A stretch of DNA of 40,969 nucleotides from Mycolicibacterium rhodesiae (lineage in GTDB: Bacteria > Actinomycetota > Actinomycetes > Mycobacteriales > Mycobacteriaceae): positions 1-40,969 of the forward strand of contig NZ_MVIH01000025.1 in NCBI RefSeq assembly GCF_002086695.1, read 5' to 3'. Positions 17,106 to 25,478 of this stretch are shown here, in pieces (position 1 is the stretch's first letter; each line of letters opens with the position of its first letter). The notes beneath the pieces were generated by a model. The model saw only the letters and a program-made list of their open reading frames with translations, did not search any database and was not told where the DNA came from. Position numbers and translations under genes: made by a program.

Positions 17106-17111
17106 TACCAT
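17106..17111 (+). promoter_or_regulatory. -10 element of a probable leaderless pknL promoter
   Basis: TACCAT is followed by six bases and then GTG 17118, which is in frame with pknL. In mycobacteria a TANNNT hexamer ending 6-7 bases before a start codon usually marks a transcript that begins at the start codon itself. It lies in the 37-base gap between the divergent Rv2175c homolog and pknL. Confidence 0.6.
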
Positions 17112-18344
17112 GTGTCGGTGACGTCGGACCCCCTCAACGGCGTGTTGCTGGAAGACCGGTACCGCGTCGACGCCAAGATCGCCACCGGCGGCATGTCCAC
17201 CGTGTATCGCGGTCTCGACGTGCGTCTGGACCGGCCGGTCGCCCTGAAGGTGATGGACGCGCGGTACGCAGGAGACAGCCAGTTCTTGACCCGCTTCCAG
17301 CGGGAGGCCCGTGCGGTGGCCCGGTTGAAGGACCCCGGGTTGGTCGCGGTCTACGACCAGGGTCTCGACGGCAGTCATCCGTTCCTGGTGATGGAGCTGA
17401 TCGAGGGCGGCACGCTGCGCGAGTTGCTGCGCGAGCGCGGGCCGATGCCCCCGCACGCGGCGGCGGCGGTGCTGCGTCCGGTGCTCGGCGGGCTGGCCAC
17501 CGCGCATCGCGCCGGACTGGTGCACCGCGACGTCAAACCCGAGAACGTGCTGATTTCCGACGACGGCGAGGTGAAGCTGGTCGACTTCGGATTGGTTCGC
17601 GCGGTCGCCGAAGCCGGGATCACCTCGACCAGCGTGATTCTGGGCACCGCGGCCTATCTGTCGCCCGAGCAGGTCAGCACCGGGGCGGCCGACGCACGCA
17701 GCGATGTCTATGCGGTCGGCGTGCTGGCCTACGAATTGATCACCGGCGCAACGCCGTTCACCGGCGACAATCCGCTGACCGTCGCATACCAGCGGATGGA
17801 TCACGACGTCCCGCCGCCCAGTGCGGCGATCAGCGGGGTGCCGCCCCAGTTCGACGAGTTCATCGCGCGCGCGACAGCTCGCGACCCCGAGTCGCGGTTC
17901 GCCGACGCGGCGGAGATGGCCGAAGACCTGGACGCGATCGCCGTGGAGTTGGCGCTGCCGAGGTTCCGGGTACCGGCGCCGAAGAACTCCGCTCAGCACG
18001 CCGCGGCCACCGCGTTTCACAGCAGGCCCACGGTCGACTTCCACCCCGCCCAGCAGCCGGTGCCCGCGCAGACGGCGCCGCCGCTGCCGCCGCCACCGGC
18101 CGTCAAGAATCCCACCCGTCAGCTCATTCGTGACCCGCAGGACTGGCAGCCGGTCGCAGAGGATGACGAGACTCCGGAACTGGCAAGCCAATTCGCCGGT
18201 ATCGACATCGGTGAGTTCATCTGGGAACGGCAGCGCGGCCGTCGGGCACTGATGTTCTGGACCCTGATCGTGCTGCTTCTGACCGGCGGTGTGGCGGCGG
18301 CAGGCTGGACCCTGGGGACCAACCTGCAAGGCCTGATCGGTTAG
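17112..18344 (+). CDS. pknL: PknL, membrane serine/threonine protein kinase
   Basis: Hanks-type kinase. 410 residues: glycine loop IATGGMSTVY (~23-32), ATP lysine in VALKVM (Lys46), HRDVKPEN (138-145), DFG (158-160), activation loop with the Thr/Ser cluster ITSTS (~170-174) before GTAAYLSPEQ, then a Pro-rich juxtamembrane linker (~290-360), one membrane helix (~380-398) and a very short outer tail. There is no sensor domain, as in M. tuberculosis PknL. GTG 17112 or GTG 17118 can start it; the -10 spacing favours 17118 on a leaderless transcript. It diverges from the gene of its presumed substrate. Its stop shares bases with the stop of aroG on the other strand. Confidence 0.95.
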   Translation: MSVTSDPLNGVLLEDRYRVDAKIATGGMSTVYRGLDVRLDRPVALKVMDARYAGDSQFLTRFQREARAVARLKDPGLVAVYDQGLDGSHPFLVMELIEGGTLRELLRERGPMPPHAAAAVLRPVLGGLATAHRAGLVHRDVKPENVLISDDGEVKLVDFGLVRAVAEAGITSTSVILGTAAYLSPEQVSTGAADARSDVYAVGVLAYELITGATPFTGDNPLTVAYQRMDHDVPPPSAAISGVPPQFDEFIARATARDPESRFADAAEMAEDLDAIAVELALPRFRVPAPKNSAQHAAATAFHSRPTVDFHPAQQPVPAQTAPPLPPPPAVKNPTRQLIRDPQDWQPVAEDDETPELASQFAGIDIGEFIWERQRGRRALMFWTLIVLLLTGGVAAAGWTLGTNLQGLIG

Positions 18345-19729
18345 TCGCGCAGCATCTCCGCGACCAGGAACGCCAGCTCGAGTGACTGCTGGGTGTTCAG
18401 CCGCGGGTCGCAGGCCGTCTCGTAACGCCCGGCCAGGTCCGAATCCGAGATGTCCTGCGCGCCACCGAGGCATTCGGTGACGTTCTCGCCGGTGATCTCG
18501 ACATGCATGCCGCCGGGATGGGTGCCCAGCGCGCGATGGACCTCGAAGAAGCCCTGCACCTCGTCGACGATGCGGTCGAAGTGGCGGGTCTTGTAGCCCG
18601 TCGAGGACTCATGGGTGTTGCCGTGCATCGGGTCGCACTGCCAGATGACATGGTGACCCGACGCCTGCACCTTCTCGATGATCGGGGGCAGCGTGTCGCG
18701 GACCTTGCCGTTGCCCATCCGGCTGACCAGCGTCAGGCGACCGGGCTCGTTGTTCGGGTCGAGGCGCTCGACGTACTCCACCGCGAGTTCCGGTGAGGTG
18801 GTCGGGCCGATCTTGACGCCGATCGGGTTCGCGATCACCTCGGCGAACGCCACGTGAGCGCCGTCGAGCTGACGGGTGCGCTCCCCGATCCACACGTAGT
18901 GCGCCGACAGGTCGTAGAGCTTGGGTCCGCCCACAGCCTCGGCGTCCATCCGCAGCATCGCGCGCTCGTAGTCCAGCACCAGCGCCTCGTGGCTGGCGTA
19001 GATGTCGGCGGTGTCCAGGTTGCGGTCGTTGACACCGCAGGCCGTCATGAAGCGCAGACCGCGATCGATTTCACCGGCCAGCGTCTCGTAGCGGGCACCT
19101 GCCGGTGAGGTCCGGACGAACTCCCGGTTCCAGTCGTGCACCGCGTGCAGCGAGGCCAATCCCGACGACGTCAGCGCGCGCACCAGGTTCATTGCGGCGC
19201 TGGCGTTGGCGTAGGCACGGACAAGTCGCGACGGATCGTGTTCGCGCACAGCGGCGTCGGGGGCGAAACCGTTGACCATGTCACCGCGGTAGGACTTCAG
19301 CCCGAGGGCGTCGGTGTCCGACGAACGCGGCTTGGCGTACTGACCGGCGATGCGAGCGACCTTGACCACCGGCATGCTGGCGCCGTAGGTGAGCACGACG
19401 GCCATCTGCAGCAGGGTGCGGATGTTGGCGCGGATGTGCGGCTCGGTGTTGTCGACGAAGGTCTCGGCGCAGTCGCCGCCCTGCAGCAGAAACGCCTTGC
19501 CGAGGGCCACATCGGCCAGCTGCGACTTGAGCTTCTCGATCTCCGACGGCACGGTGACCGGCGGCACGCTCTCGAGGACGGTCCGCATCGCGGCGGCCTG
19601 CTCGGGATCCCAGCTGGGCTGCTGCAGCGCCGGCTTCGTCAGCGCCGCATCGAGCCGTCCGCGCAGGTCAGCCGGGAGCGGCGGGAGCGACGGCAGCTGC
19701 TCGATCGGTACGTCAACGGTCCAGTTCAC
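18341..19729 (-). CDS. aroG: Type II DAHP synthase, first enzyme of the shikimate pathway
   Basis: Condenses phosphoenolpyruvate with erythrose 4-phosphate to 3-deoxy-D-arabino-heptulosonate 7-phosphate. 462 residues, the exact size of the mycobacterial type II (plant-like) enzyme. Recognisable segments: LLQGGDCAETF, GQYAKPRSS, SHEALVLDYERAM, IGERTRQLDGAH, the metal and substrate segments CDPMHGNT and SSTGYKTRHFD, and HVEITGENVTECLGG. GTG start at 19729 is preceded by TACCAT at six bases, suggesting a leaderless transcript. The enzyme is known in M. tuberculosis to bind chorismate mutase and be inhibited by aromatic amino acids; trpD, further along this window, uses chorismate-derived anthranilate. 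Confidence 0.97.
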   Translation of the reverse strand: MNWTVDVPIEQLPSLPPLPADLRGRLDAALTKPALQQPSWDPEQAAAMRTVLESVPPVTVPSEIEKLKSQLADVALGKAFLLQGGDCAETFVDNTEPHIRANIRTLLQMAVVLTYGASMPVVKVARIAGQYAKPRSSDTDALGLKSYRGDMVNGFAPDAAVREHDPSRLVRAYANASAAMNLVRALTSSGLASLHAVHDWNREFVRTSPAGARYETLAGEIDRGLRFMTACGVNDRNLDTADIYASHEALVLDYERAMLRMDAEAVGGPKLYDLSAHYVWIGERTRQLDGAHVAFAEVIANPIGVKIGPTTSPELAVEYVERLDPNNEPGRLTLVSRMGNGKVRDTLPPIIEKVQASGHHVIWQCDPMHGNTHESSTGYKTRHFDRIVDEVQGFFEVHRALGTHPGGMHVEITGENVTECLGGAQDISDSDLAGRYETACDPRLNTQQSLELAFLVAEMLRD

Positions 19730-19735
19730 CCGTCC

Positions 19736-19741
19736 ATGGTA
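19736..19741 (-). promoter_or_regulatory. -10 element of a probable leaderless aroG promoter
   Basis: TACCAT on the minus strand, six bases before GTG 19729. It is the same hexamer and spacing as found before pknL. Confidence 0.6.
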
Positions 19742-19761
19742 ACCGGGCCGCGCATCCCCTT

Positions 19762-20271
19762 TTACCGGCTGACCGGCGTCGCGCCCAGGTCGACACCGGT
19801 GGTCATCAGCACGTACCGGCGCCGGTTGTGGCGTGCGTCGACCAGGGCGTCATGGGTGTCCTGCGGTCGCGGCGGCATCCGCGGGCTGCCGCGGTCCTCC
19901 CAGAACTGGCGTAGCTCGCGGGTGAACCGCGGGATCTGCGGCGGCAGGCTGGTCATCGGCCCCCACAACTGGCAGAGCGCGACGTGGTCGTAGGCGGCCA
20001 CCCAGGCCCACAGCTCGATCGGTTCGTCGCCGTCGATACCCAGGAACTCCTCCAGGCCCTCCCGGATCTGGCGGCGCGAGCGCCACAGCTGCGACGACGG
20101 GCTCGGCAGCTTCGGCAACACGTTGGTGCGCACCCACCGGCCCGCGGAGTCGGGGTCGAACTCGGTGGAGATCGCGTAGAACTCGCGTCCGTCGTCGGCG
20201 ACCACGCCGATCGAGATCAGGTCGATGATCCGACCGTTGTCGATGAACTCCGTGTCGTAGAAGTACCGCAC
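19762..20271 (-). CDS. RNase AS, 3'-5' exoribonuclease (Rv2179c family)
   Basis: DEDDh exoribonuclease; the M. tuberculosis protein degrades adenylate-rich RNA tails. 169 residues from GTG 20271. The N-terminal MRYFYDTEFID holds the first catalytic Asp/Glu pair (D6, E8), the WAWVAAYDHVAL segment supplies another Asp, and DTHDALVDARHNRR near the end supplies the His-x4-Asp of the family. The frame is open for 37 more codons upstream but that part is low-complexity Arg/Pro and overlaps the next gene, so the GTG is preferred; a TAGGGT seven bases before it supports a leaderless start. It lies 32 bases upstream of aroG and 10 bases after Rv2180c. Confidence 0.92.
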   Translation of the reverse strand: MRYFYDTEFIDNGRIIDLISIGVVADDGREFYAISTEFDPDSAGRWVRTNVLPKLPSPSSQLWRSRRQIREGLEEFLGIDGDEPIELWAWVAAYDHVALCQLWGPMTSLPPQIPRFTRELRQFWEDRGSPRMPPRPQDTHDALVDARHNRRRYVLMTTGVDLGATPVSR

Positions 20272-20278
20272 CGGCGGC

Positions 20279-20284
20279 ACCCTA
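20279..20284 (-). promoter_or_regulatory. -10 element of a probable leaderless RNase AS promoter
   Basis: TAGGGT on the minus strand, seven bases before GTG 20271. It overlaps the stop region of the upstream gene (20282), so RNase AS could be made both from this promoter and by read-through. Confidence 0.5.
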
Positions 20285-21148
20285 TCCCTTCGCCTCGGCC
20301 CGCGGCAGCGGCGCGGGGGCGGCGTGAATCTCCTTGTCGAGCTCGGCGTCGACCTCGGCGTCGGCCGGGAAGCTCGGCTCACCGGCGATGATGTGCTGCA
20401 ACCACAGCTTGGCCTGCACGACGGGGCGCCGCATGTAGCGTTCCCGCTCCAGGGCCTTGTGCATCTTCCGGGGCTTGTCCTGGTAGTGCCACCGTGCCCA
20501 CGGAGCGTGCGGACGGGACAGCCGGATCGCGCCGATGAACAGCAGCGGCGTGATGAACATCCCGATCAGGCCGGTCCACACCTTGCCCTTGAGCAGGACC
20601 ACGACGGCGAGCGCGAGCGTCGCGACGGCGAGCACCACGACCAGCGTGCGGGCGCCGACGGAATCGTCGGCGCGCCAGATGCCGATGTCGAAGAACGACA
20701 GCAGGTTGAAACCCATGATCAGCAGGCCGGCCACGGCGATCGCGGCGAACACCGCGTCCACCGAGGCGCGGCCGTCCTCGGCCCAGTAGACGTCCTCCAG
20801 ATGCAGGATGAGCGCGAACTCGTCGAGGACCAGTGCCGCGCCGATGCCGAAAACGATTGCAGCAGCGGTGAACTCGCTGGTTCCGCCTTCGGTGGCCATG
20901 GTCACCATCGCGACCCCAGAGATCATCACCAGGATGATGCCGAACACGGCGTGGTGAATGTGCAGGCCGCCGTGGCCGGAGATGTTGCGCGGCTGCCACC
21001 ATCTGCGGGGAGCGTCGTTGCCGGCGTTGTGCCGGATGTAGCGGACGATCGTGCGGGTCACGAAGAACGTGAGGATGAACGCGATCAGACACCACATCAA
21101 CGGCACGCGCCCGGGGGCGACGACATCGAAGTGCAGGTGGTAGGGCAC
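20282..21148 (-). CDS. Integral membrane protein of unknown function (Rv2180c family)
   Basis: 288 residues. Membrane helices are visible at ~16-34, ~68-86, ~95-113, ~133-152 and two between ~168 and ~210, followed by a ~75-residue cytoplasmic tail rich in charged residues (KPRKMHKALERERYMRR). A conserved-looking HGGLHIHHAVFGI segment before the second helix and HLEDVYWAEDGRASVD between helices could bind metal or be catalytic, but I do not recognise a known enzyme signature. GTG start at 21148, close to the divergent mannosyltransferase start (21246). The setting, beside LM/LAM genes, hints at an envelope role, which is inference only. Confidence 0.85.
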   Translation of the reverse strand: MPYHLHFDVVAPGRVPLMWCLIAFILTFFVTRTIVRYIRHNAGNDAPRRWWQPRNISGHGGLHIHHAVFGIILVMISGVAMVTMATEGGTSEFTAAAIVFGIGAALVLDEFALILHLEDVYWAEDGRASVDAVFAAIAVAGLLIMGFNLLSFFDIGIWRADDSVGARTLVVVLAVATLALAVVVLLKGKVWTGLIGMFITPLLFIGAIRLSRPHAPWARWHYQDKPRKMHKALERERYMRRPVVQAKLWLQHIIAGEPSFPADAEVDAELDKEIHAAPAPLPRAEAKG

Positions 21149-21245
21149 GGGAGGTGAAGATACGCGCCGACGCGCCCCGATGGGCCCGGCACGGCCGGGA
21201 TACGTCCCGGCGCGTCGCGGCGCCGGAGATAGTCTTGTTCGCGAG
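21149..21245. promoter_or_regulatory. Divergent promoter region Rv2180c-type / mptC-type genes
   Basis: 97 bases shared by two divergent starts. On the plus strand TAGTCT (21230-21235) lies ten bases before ATG 21246; on the minus strand TATCTT lies eight bases before GTG 21148. Both fit -10 elements giving very short or no leaders. No ribosome site is clear for either gene. Confidence 0.45.
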
Positions 21246-22541
21246 ATGAGTAGCGACGTGGGCAGTCCGGCGCGGCCCTGGTTGGTCGCCGGGTGGCGGG
21301 TGATGCAGGTCGCGATCGTCGCGCTCCTGGTCTACGCCGGCTGGCTGTTGTTCGGGCATATCCCTTATCGGATCGACATCGAGGTCTACCGGATGGGCGG
21401 CCAGGCCTGGCTGCACGGTCAGTCCCTGTACTCCGGTGATGCGACATTCCGCACCACGATCGGACTGGGCCTGCCATTCACCTATCCCCCGCTGGCGGCC
21501 ATCGTGTTCAGCCCGTTCGCCTGGGTGTCGCTGTCGGCGGCGAGCGTGATCATCACCGTCATCACCCTGGTCCTGGTGCTGGTGTCGACCTGGATCGTGC
21601 TGACCCGCCTGGCGGTGTGGCCGGCCTCGACGCTGACCCGGGAGCCAGCCTGGATGCGCCGGGCCTGGCTGTCGGCGGGCATCGTGGCGCTGGCGGTGAT
21701 GTATCTGGAACCCATCGACGCCAACTTCGCGTTCGGCCAGATCAACGTGGTGCTGATGACGCTGGTGATCGCCGATTGCGTGCCGCGCCGCACTCCCTGG
21801 CCGCGCGGGATACTGCTCGGGCTGGCGATCGCGCTGAAGCTGACCCCAGCGGTATTTCTGCTGTACTTCCTGCTGCGCCGCGAGGGTCGCGCCGCGCTGA
21901 CCGCGGCCGCCACCTTCGTCGCGGCCAGCCTGCTGGGCTGCGCGCTGGCCTGGCGCGATTCGCTGGAGTACTGGACAACCACGATCCGCCACACCGACCG
22001 GATCGGCAGCGCGGCGCTCAACACCAACCAGAACATCGCGGGCGCGCTGGCCCGGCTCGGCCTGGACAAGGGCACCCACTTCATCCTGTGGACGCTGGCG
22101 TGCTTCGCTGTCCTGGGCCTGACCGTCTGGGCGGTCCGGCGGGTGCTGGGGGCCAGCCCCGACGCCGAAGCGCCGACGCTGGCGCTGATGTGCGTGGCCC
22201 TGTTCGGGCTGATGGTCTCGCCGGTGTCGTGGTCACACCACTGGGTGTGGGCGCTGCCGACAGTGGTCACGGCCGCGGTGGCGGCCTACCGGCGGCGCAA
22301 TATCGCGCTCGGCGTGGTGACCGCCGTCGGTGTGGCGTTGATGGTGTGGATTCCGCTGGAATTGCTGCCCCAGCATCACGAGGAGTCGGCGTCGTGGTGG
22401 CGCCAGCTGCTCGGGATGTCGTACGTCTGGTGGGCCCTGGCCGTGATCGTCGTCGCGGGGCTGACGGTGACCACACCGGTCGCTAACCTGCGGCGGACTC
22501 CGGGAACCGCGCCGGTGGCTGACCTGGTCCACCCTGCTTAG
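21246..22541 (+). CDS. mptC: MptC-type alpha-1,2-mannosyltransferase (Rv2181 family)
   Basis: GT-C (GT87-like) polyprenyl-phosphomannose-dependent enzyme; the M. tuberculosis and M. smegmatis orthologs add the single alpha-1,2-mannose branches of lipomannan/LAM. 431 residues from ATG 21246, with about ten membrane helices. The first outer loop has PYRIDIEVYRMGGQAWLHG, in which the acidic pair D44/E46 and the VYR are the GT87 signature, followed by LPFTYPPLAA. NQNIAGALARLG and VSPVSWSHHWVW are also typical. Its product works on the mannan made by MptA, encoded 5 kb away. The 3' end overlaps the convergent acyltransferase gene by 59 bases. Confidence 0.88.
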   Translation: MSSDVGSPARPWLVAGWRVMQVAIVALLVYAGWLLFGHIPYRIDIEVYRMGGQAWLHGQSLYSGDATFRTTIGLGLPFTYPPLAAIVFSPFAWVSLSAASVIITVITLVLVLVSTWIVLTRLAVWPASTLTREPAWMRRAWLSAGIVALAVMYLEPIDANFAFGQINVVLMTLVIADCVPRRTPWPRGILLGLAIALKLTPAVFLLYFLLRREGRAALTAAATFVAASLLGCALAWRDSLEYWTTTIRHTDRIGSAALNTNQNIAGALARLGLDKGTHFILWTLACFAVLGLTVWAVRRVLGASPDAEAPTLALMCVALFGLMVSPVSWSHHWVWALPTVVTAAVAAYRRRNIALGVVTAVGVALMVWIPLELLPQHHEESASWWRQLLGMSYVWWALAVIVVAGLTVTTPVANLRRTPGTAPVADLVHPA

Positions 22542-23226
22542 GGTCGCCGGGTTCCTCGCTGTTCTTCAACGTCGCGGCGTAGATGTCGACGTACTCCTGG
22601 CCGGACAGCTCCATCAGCTCGTACATGACCTCGTCGATGACGGCCCGCTCGATGAACCGGTTGCCCGCCAGTCCGTCGAACCGGGAGAAGTCCATCGGCT
22701 TGCCGAAGCGCACCGTCACCCGGCCGAAGCGCCACATCTTCGATCCCGGCGGGTTCACGACGTCGGTTCCGATCATCGCGACCGGAATCACCGGCACCTG
22801 GGTCTCGAGCGCGAGCCGCGCCAGTCCGGTCTTGCCCTTGTACAGCCGCCCGTCCGGCGAGCGGGTGCCCTCGGGATACATGCCCATCAGCTTGCCCTGC
22901 GACAGCAGCCGCTCGGCGGTGGTCAACGCCGCCTGCGCGGCGTCGGCGTCGGTGCGGTCGATCGGGACCTGTCCGGCGACGGTGTAGAACCACCGGGTGA
23001 ACCAGCCCTTGATCCCGGTGCCGGTGAAGTATTCGGACTTCGCCAGGAAGGTGATCCTTCGCCGGACCACCAGCGGGAGGTAGAAGCTGTCGGCCACCGC
23101 CAGGTGATTGCTGGCCAGGATTGCCGGGCCGTTGGTCGGAACATGTTCCAGCCCTTCGACTTTCGGCCTACCTAAGAGGGACAGCAACGGGCCCATGAAG
23201 ATGTACTTGAACAGCCAGTACCACAT
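22483..23226 (-). CDS. PlsC-type 1-acyl-glycerol-3-phosphate acyltransferase (Rv2182c family)
   Basis: Membrane-bound glycerolipid acyltransferase, expected to add the second acyl chain to lysophosphatidate. 247 residues. The four PlsC blocks are seen: NHLAVADS (N40, catalytic H41, D46), the FLAKSEYF block, MYPEGTRSPDG, and VPVIPVAMIGT. A hydrophobic N-terminus (MWYWLFKYIFMGPLLSLLG) anchors it. ATG 23226 with GGGAGG four bases upstream. It is the last gene of a five-gene minus-strand group after a ~106-base gap. The C-terminal ~25 residues are Pro/Gly-rich and fall in the overlap with the mannosyltransferase gene. Confidence 0.92.
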   Translation of the reverse strand: MWYWLFKYIFMGPLLSLLGRPKVEGLEHVPTNGPAILASNHLAVADSFYLPLVVRRRITFLAKSEYFTGTGIKGWFTRWFYTVAGQVPIDRTDADAAQAALTTAERLLSQGKLMGMYPEGTRSPDGRLYKGKTGLARLALETQVPVIPVAMIGTDVVNPPGSKMWRFGRVTVRFGKPMDFSRFDGLAGNRFIERAVIDEVMYELMELSGQEYVDIYAATLKNSEEPGDPKQGGPGQPPARFPESAAG

Positions 23227-23332
23227 GGAGCCTCCCGATCACCGCACGCTTTCGTGCAACTCTACCCAGGTCCGCGGGCACCGACCACAGGTCGCACCCG
23301 GTTCTCACCGGATCATCAGGGCGCGGGCAGCG

Positions 23333-23698
23333 TCACTCCTCGACGCTGACGGGAATGTGTTGGTAGCGGCTGCCGGGGCGCTCCGGCGAATCTGGGCCGG
23401 GCGGCTCCGGGGGTGTCCGGTCCGGCTCCGGTGGGCTTGTGCCGTCCTCGGCGATGATCGTGCGGATCACCGTCACCAGCGCCACGCTGTGCTCGGCGAC
23501 CACGGTGAGCAGCGGGTGTTGTTCGCCGTTGACCAGCGCTGCCAGCGCACACACCGGGCACCACACCTGCTGGCACTTACCCTGCCCGCCACCGGATGCC
23601 ATTGCCGCACCGGCCCGTACGGCCGGGTCGAGCCGGTCGAGGATCGCCTGGGCCAGGGCGCGCAGTTCCGGGCCCAGGTCGGGATGCGGGCCGTTCAC
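23333..23698 (-). CDS. Small Cys-containing protein (Rv2183c family)
   Basis: 121 residues from GTG 23698, which overlaps the ATPase stop by four bases (GTGA). A helical N-terminal half (ELRALAQAILDRLDPAVRAG) is followed by CQQVWCPVC (Cys42, 47, 50), suggesting a metal or thiol site, then another helix (VVAEHSVALVTVIRTIIAE) and a Pro-rich tail. No known family function. The tight coupling to the ArsA-like ATPase downstream of two SRPBCC proteins suggests that the four act together. Confidence 0.85.
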   Translation of the reverse strand: MNGPHPDLGPELRALAQAILDRLDPAVRAGAAMASGGGQGKCQQVWCPVCALAALVNGEQHPLLTVVAEHSVALVTVIRTIIAEDGTSPPEPDRTPPEPPGPDSPERPGSRYQHIPVSVEE

Positions 23699-24948
23699 GC
23701 GGGCCACACCTCCGGATTGGGTCGAAAGCGCACGGTCAGCTCGGTGCCGCGCAGGGCCGCGTCCATCACGATGCACCGCCGCAGAACCGACGCCAGCCGT
23801 ACCCGGCGCCGCATCCCCGCGGCGCCGATGATCAGGTCGTCGTCGACCCGGCCCAGCGTCAGCGTGCCCGGATCGATTTGCGGCAACTCTAGCCGCATGC
23901 GGTAGACGGCATCGAGCCCTGAGCCCGATTCTCGGTCCACCACCGGCTTGAGCGGCCCGGGCGGTGCCGAGCCGTCCCGACGCCGGACACTGTCGAGCAG
24001 TTGTCCGAGCGCCTTGGGTCCGATCGGCTCACCGGCCAGATGGGGTGCCAGCACAAGTTGGACGTCACCGATGGTGGCGGCGAGCTCATCGAGCACCGAT
24101 TGCTGTTCGGAGATTCGTTCGGCGTACCAGCCGAACGCCGGGTGATCCGGAAGATTGCGGTACTCGTACGAATCATCTTGGACGAGAACCTGGTTCACGA
24201 TCAGTTCAGCGACGCGCACACCCATCAGCGCCAGCGAGCCCAGGGTGCGGACCGCCTCGGCGGCCACTACCCGCTCCGCGGTGAGCACCAGGTGGGCGCT
24301 GACCCGTTCGGCATCGGTGAGCAGGGCGGACAACCCCTCGACGGCCCCGCTGATGCCCTCGACCACAGCGACGGTGGCCGCGGCGTGCACACTGTCGACG
24401 GCCGCGCTGAGCCGGCGATGGCGGGGCCAGGCTCGCTCGACATACATCGCGAAGGCGGCAGGCAGTGTCAGCATCCGCATCGCATCGGCCGTCGAGGCGC
24501 AGTCGACGACGACGTAGTCCCACTGGCCGGAGTCGGCCAGCGCGGCCACCTCGGCCAGCCCTAACACTTCTTGGATTCCCGGCAGAGCGGAAAGCTCTTC
24601 CGGGGCAACGTCTTTGATGTCGGACTCCGGAAATCTGGCGGCCAGCACCGGCGCGACGGCACGCCATCTGGCCGCGAGCAGGGCCAAGGTGTCCAGCGCC
24701 AGCGCGTCAAGGTGGCCGCCCGCGGTGTCATCGGTGCCCTCCTCGGTGAGGATCCGCACCGGATCGCGGGTCCCGGTCGGCGGAACCGCCAGTCCGAGAA
24801 CATCGCCGAGGGAGTGGGCCTGATCGGTGGACACGGCCAGCACCCGCTGACCGGCCAGCGCTGCCCGGACCGCCGTCGCCGAGGCCAGCGTCGACTTTCC
24901 GACGCCGCCTTTGCCGACGAAGAAACTGATCCGGGCCCGGTCAGTCAC
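23695..24948 (-). CDS. ArsA/GET3-type anion-transporting ATPase homolog (Rv2184c family)
   Basis: 417-residue P-loop ATPase. FVGKGGVGKSTLASATA (10-26) is the deviant Walker A with the signature lysine (KGGVGKS) of the ArsA/MinD/GET3 group; STDQAHSLGDVLG is the following switch; VVVDCASTADAMRML holds the Walker B Asp. Unlike ArsA itself only one ATPase half is present, and I see no obvious metalloid-binding Cys triad. Bacterial single-domain members have unknown clients. GTG 24948 directly abuts the TGA of the SRPBCC gene. Co-transcribed with lipid-binding-fold proteins, so a role in handling a hydrophobic client is a reasonable inference. Confidence 0.88.
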   Translation of the reverse strand: MTDRARISFFVGKGGVGKSTLASATAVRAALAGQRVLAVSTDQAHSLGDVLGLAVPPTGTRDPVRILTEEGTDDTAGGHLDALALDTLALLAARWRAVAPVLAARFPESDIKDVAPEELSALPGIQEVLGLAEVAALADSGQWDYVVVDCASTADAMRMLTLPAAFAMYVERAWPRHRRLSAAVDSVHAAATVAVVEGISGAVEGLSALLTDAERVSAHLVLTAERVVAAEAVRTLGSLALMGVRVAELIVNQVLVQDDSYEYRNLPDHPAFGWYAERISEQQSVLDELAATIGDVQLVLAPHLAGEPIGPKALGQLLDSVRRRDGSAPPGPLKPVVDRESGSGLDAVYRMRLELPQIDPGTLTLGRVDDDLIIGAAGMRRRVRLASVLRRCIVMDAALRGTELTVRFRPNPEVWPA

Positions 24949-25383
24949 TCAGCCCTCGACCCATTTCTTCAGGTCCTTGAGCGCGGTGTCGGTCAGCCTG
25001 CGCTCGGCCTTGCGCTTGAGCAGGCCGATCATCGGGATCATCAGATCCACCGACAACTCGTAGGTGACATCGGTTCCAGAACCTTTGGGTTGCAACGTGT
25101 ATGCGCCGTCGAGTGCCCGCAAGAGCGAGCTTGAAACCAATGACCAGCGCACCGACTTGCGGTCGGCCGGCCACTCGTAGGCCAGCACCATGGTGTCCTT
25201 GAGAACAGCGGCGTCCAGAACCAGTCGCGCGACCAGCGGGTAACCGGCGTCATCGGACTCGATGACCTCGGTCTCCTTGTATTCGGAGACCCATTGCGGG
25301 TACGACCCGATATCGGCGATGACATCCATCACGGTGCGGGGGTCCGCGTCGATGTAGATGGTCTGCGCCGTCTTGTCAGCCAC
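24949..25383 (-). CDS. SRPBCC (START-like) lipid/polyketide-binding-fold protein (Rv2185c family)
   Basis: 144 residues from GTG 25383, which gives the MADKTAQTIYIDADP start seen in mycobacterial relatives; the longer frame to 25443 has no conserved sequence. Typical SRPBCC features: a first strand with DADPRTVMDVIADIGSYPQWVSEY, central beta strands (VRWSLVSSSLLRALDGAYTL, GTDVTYELSVDL) and a long C-terminal helix ending LKKWVEG. These proteins enclose a hydrophobic ligand. It is followed without a gap by the ATPase gene and preceded 95 bases upstream by a second SRPBCC gene. Confidence 0.88.
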   Translation of the reverse strand: MADKTAQTIYIDADPRTVMDVIADIGSYPQWVSEYKETEVIESDDAGYPLVARLVLDAAVLKDTMVLAYEWPADRKSVRWSLVSSSLLRALDGAYTLQPKGSGTDVTYELSVDLMIPMIGLLKRKAERRLTDTALKDLKKWVEG

Positions 25384-25478
25384 TGTTGCCCATTCCCATC
25401 GCTTGCGCTGCGTGACCCGACCGGGGTCCGCTCCCTCGGCCACAAAGGTACCCTCCCGCCCGAGGGTCTGACCTGATA

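Noticed and set aside
20379..22079. A 566-codon minus-strand frame over Rv2180c and mptC
   Set aside because: Frame-shifted shadow of the Rv2180c gene and antisense of mptC; Arg/Gly/His-rich, no recognisable fold.
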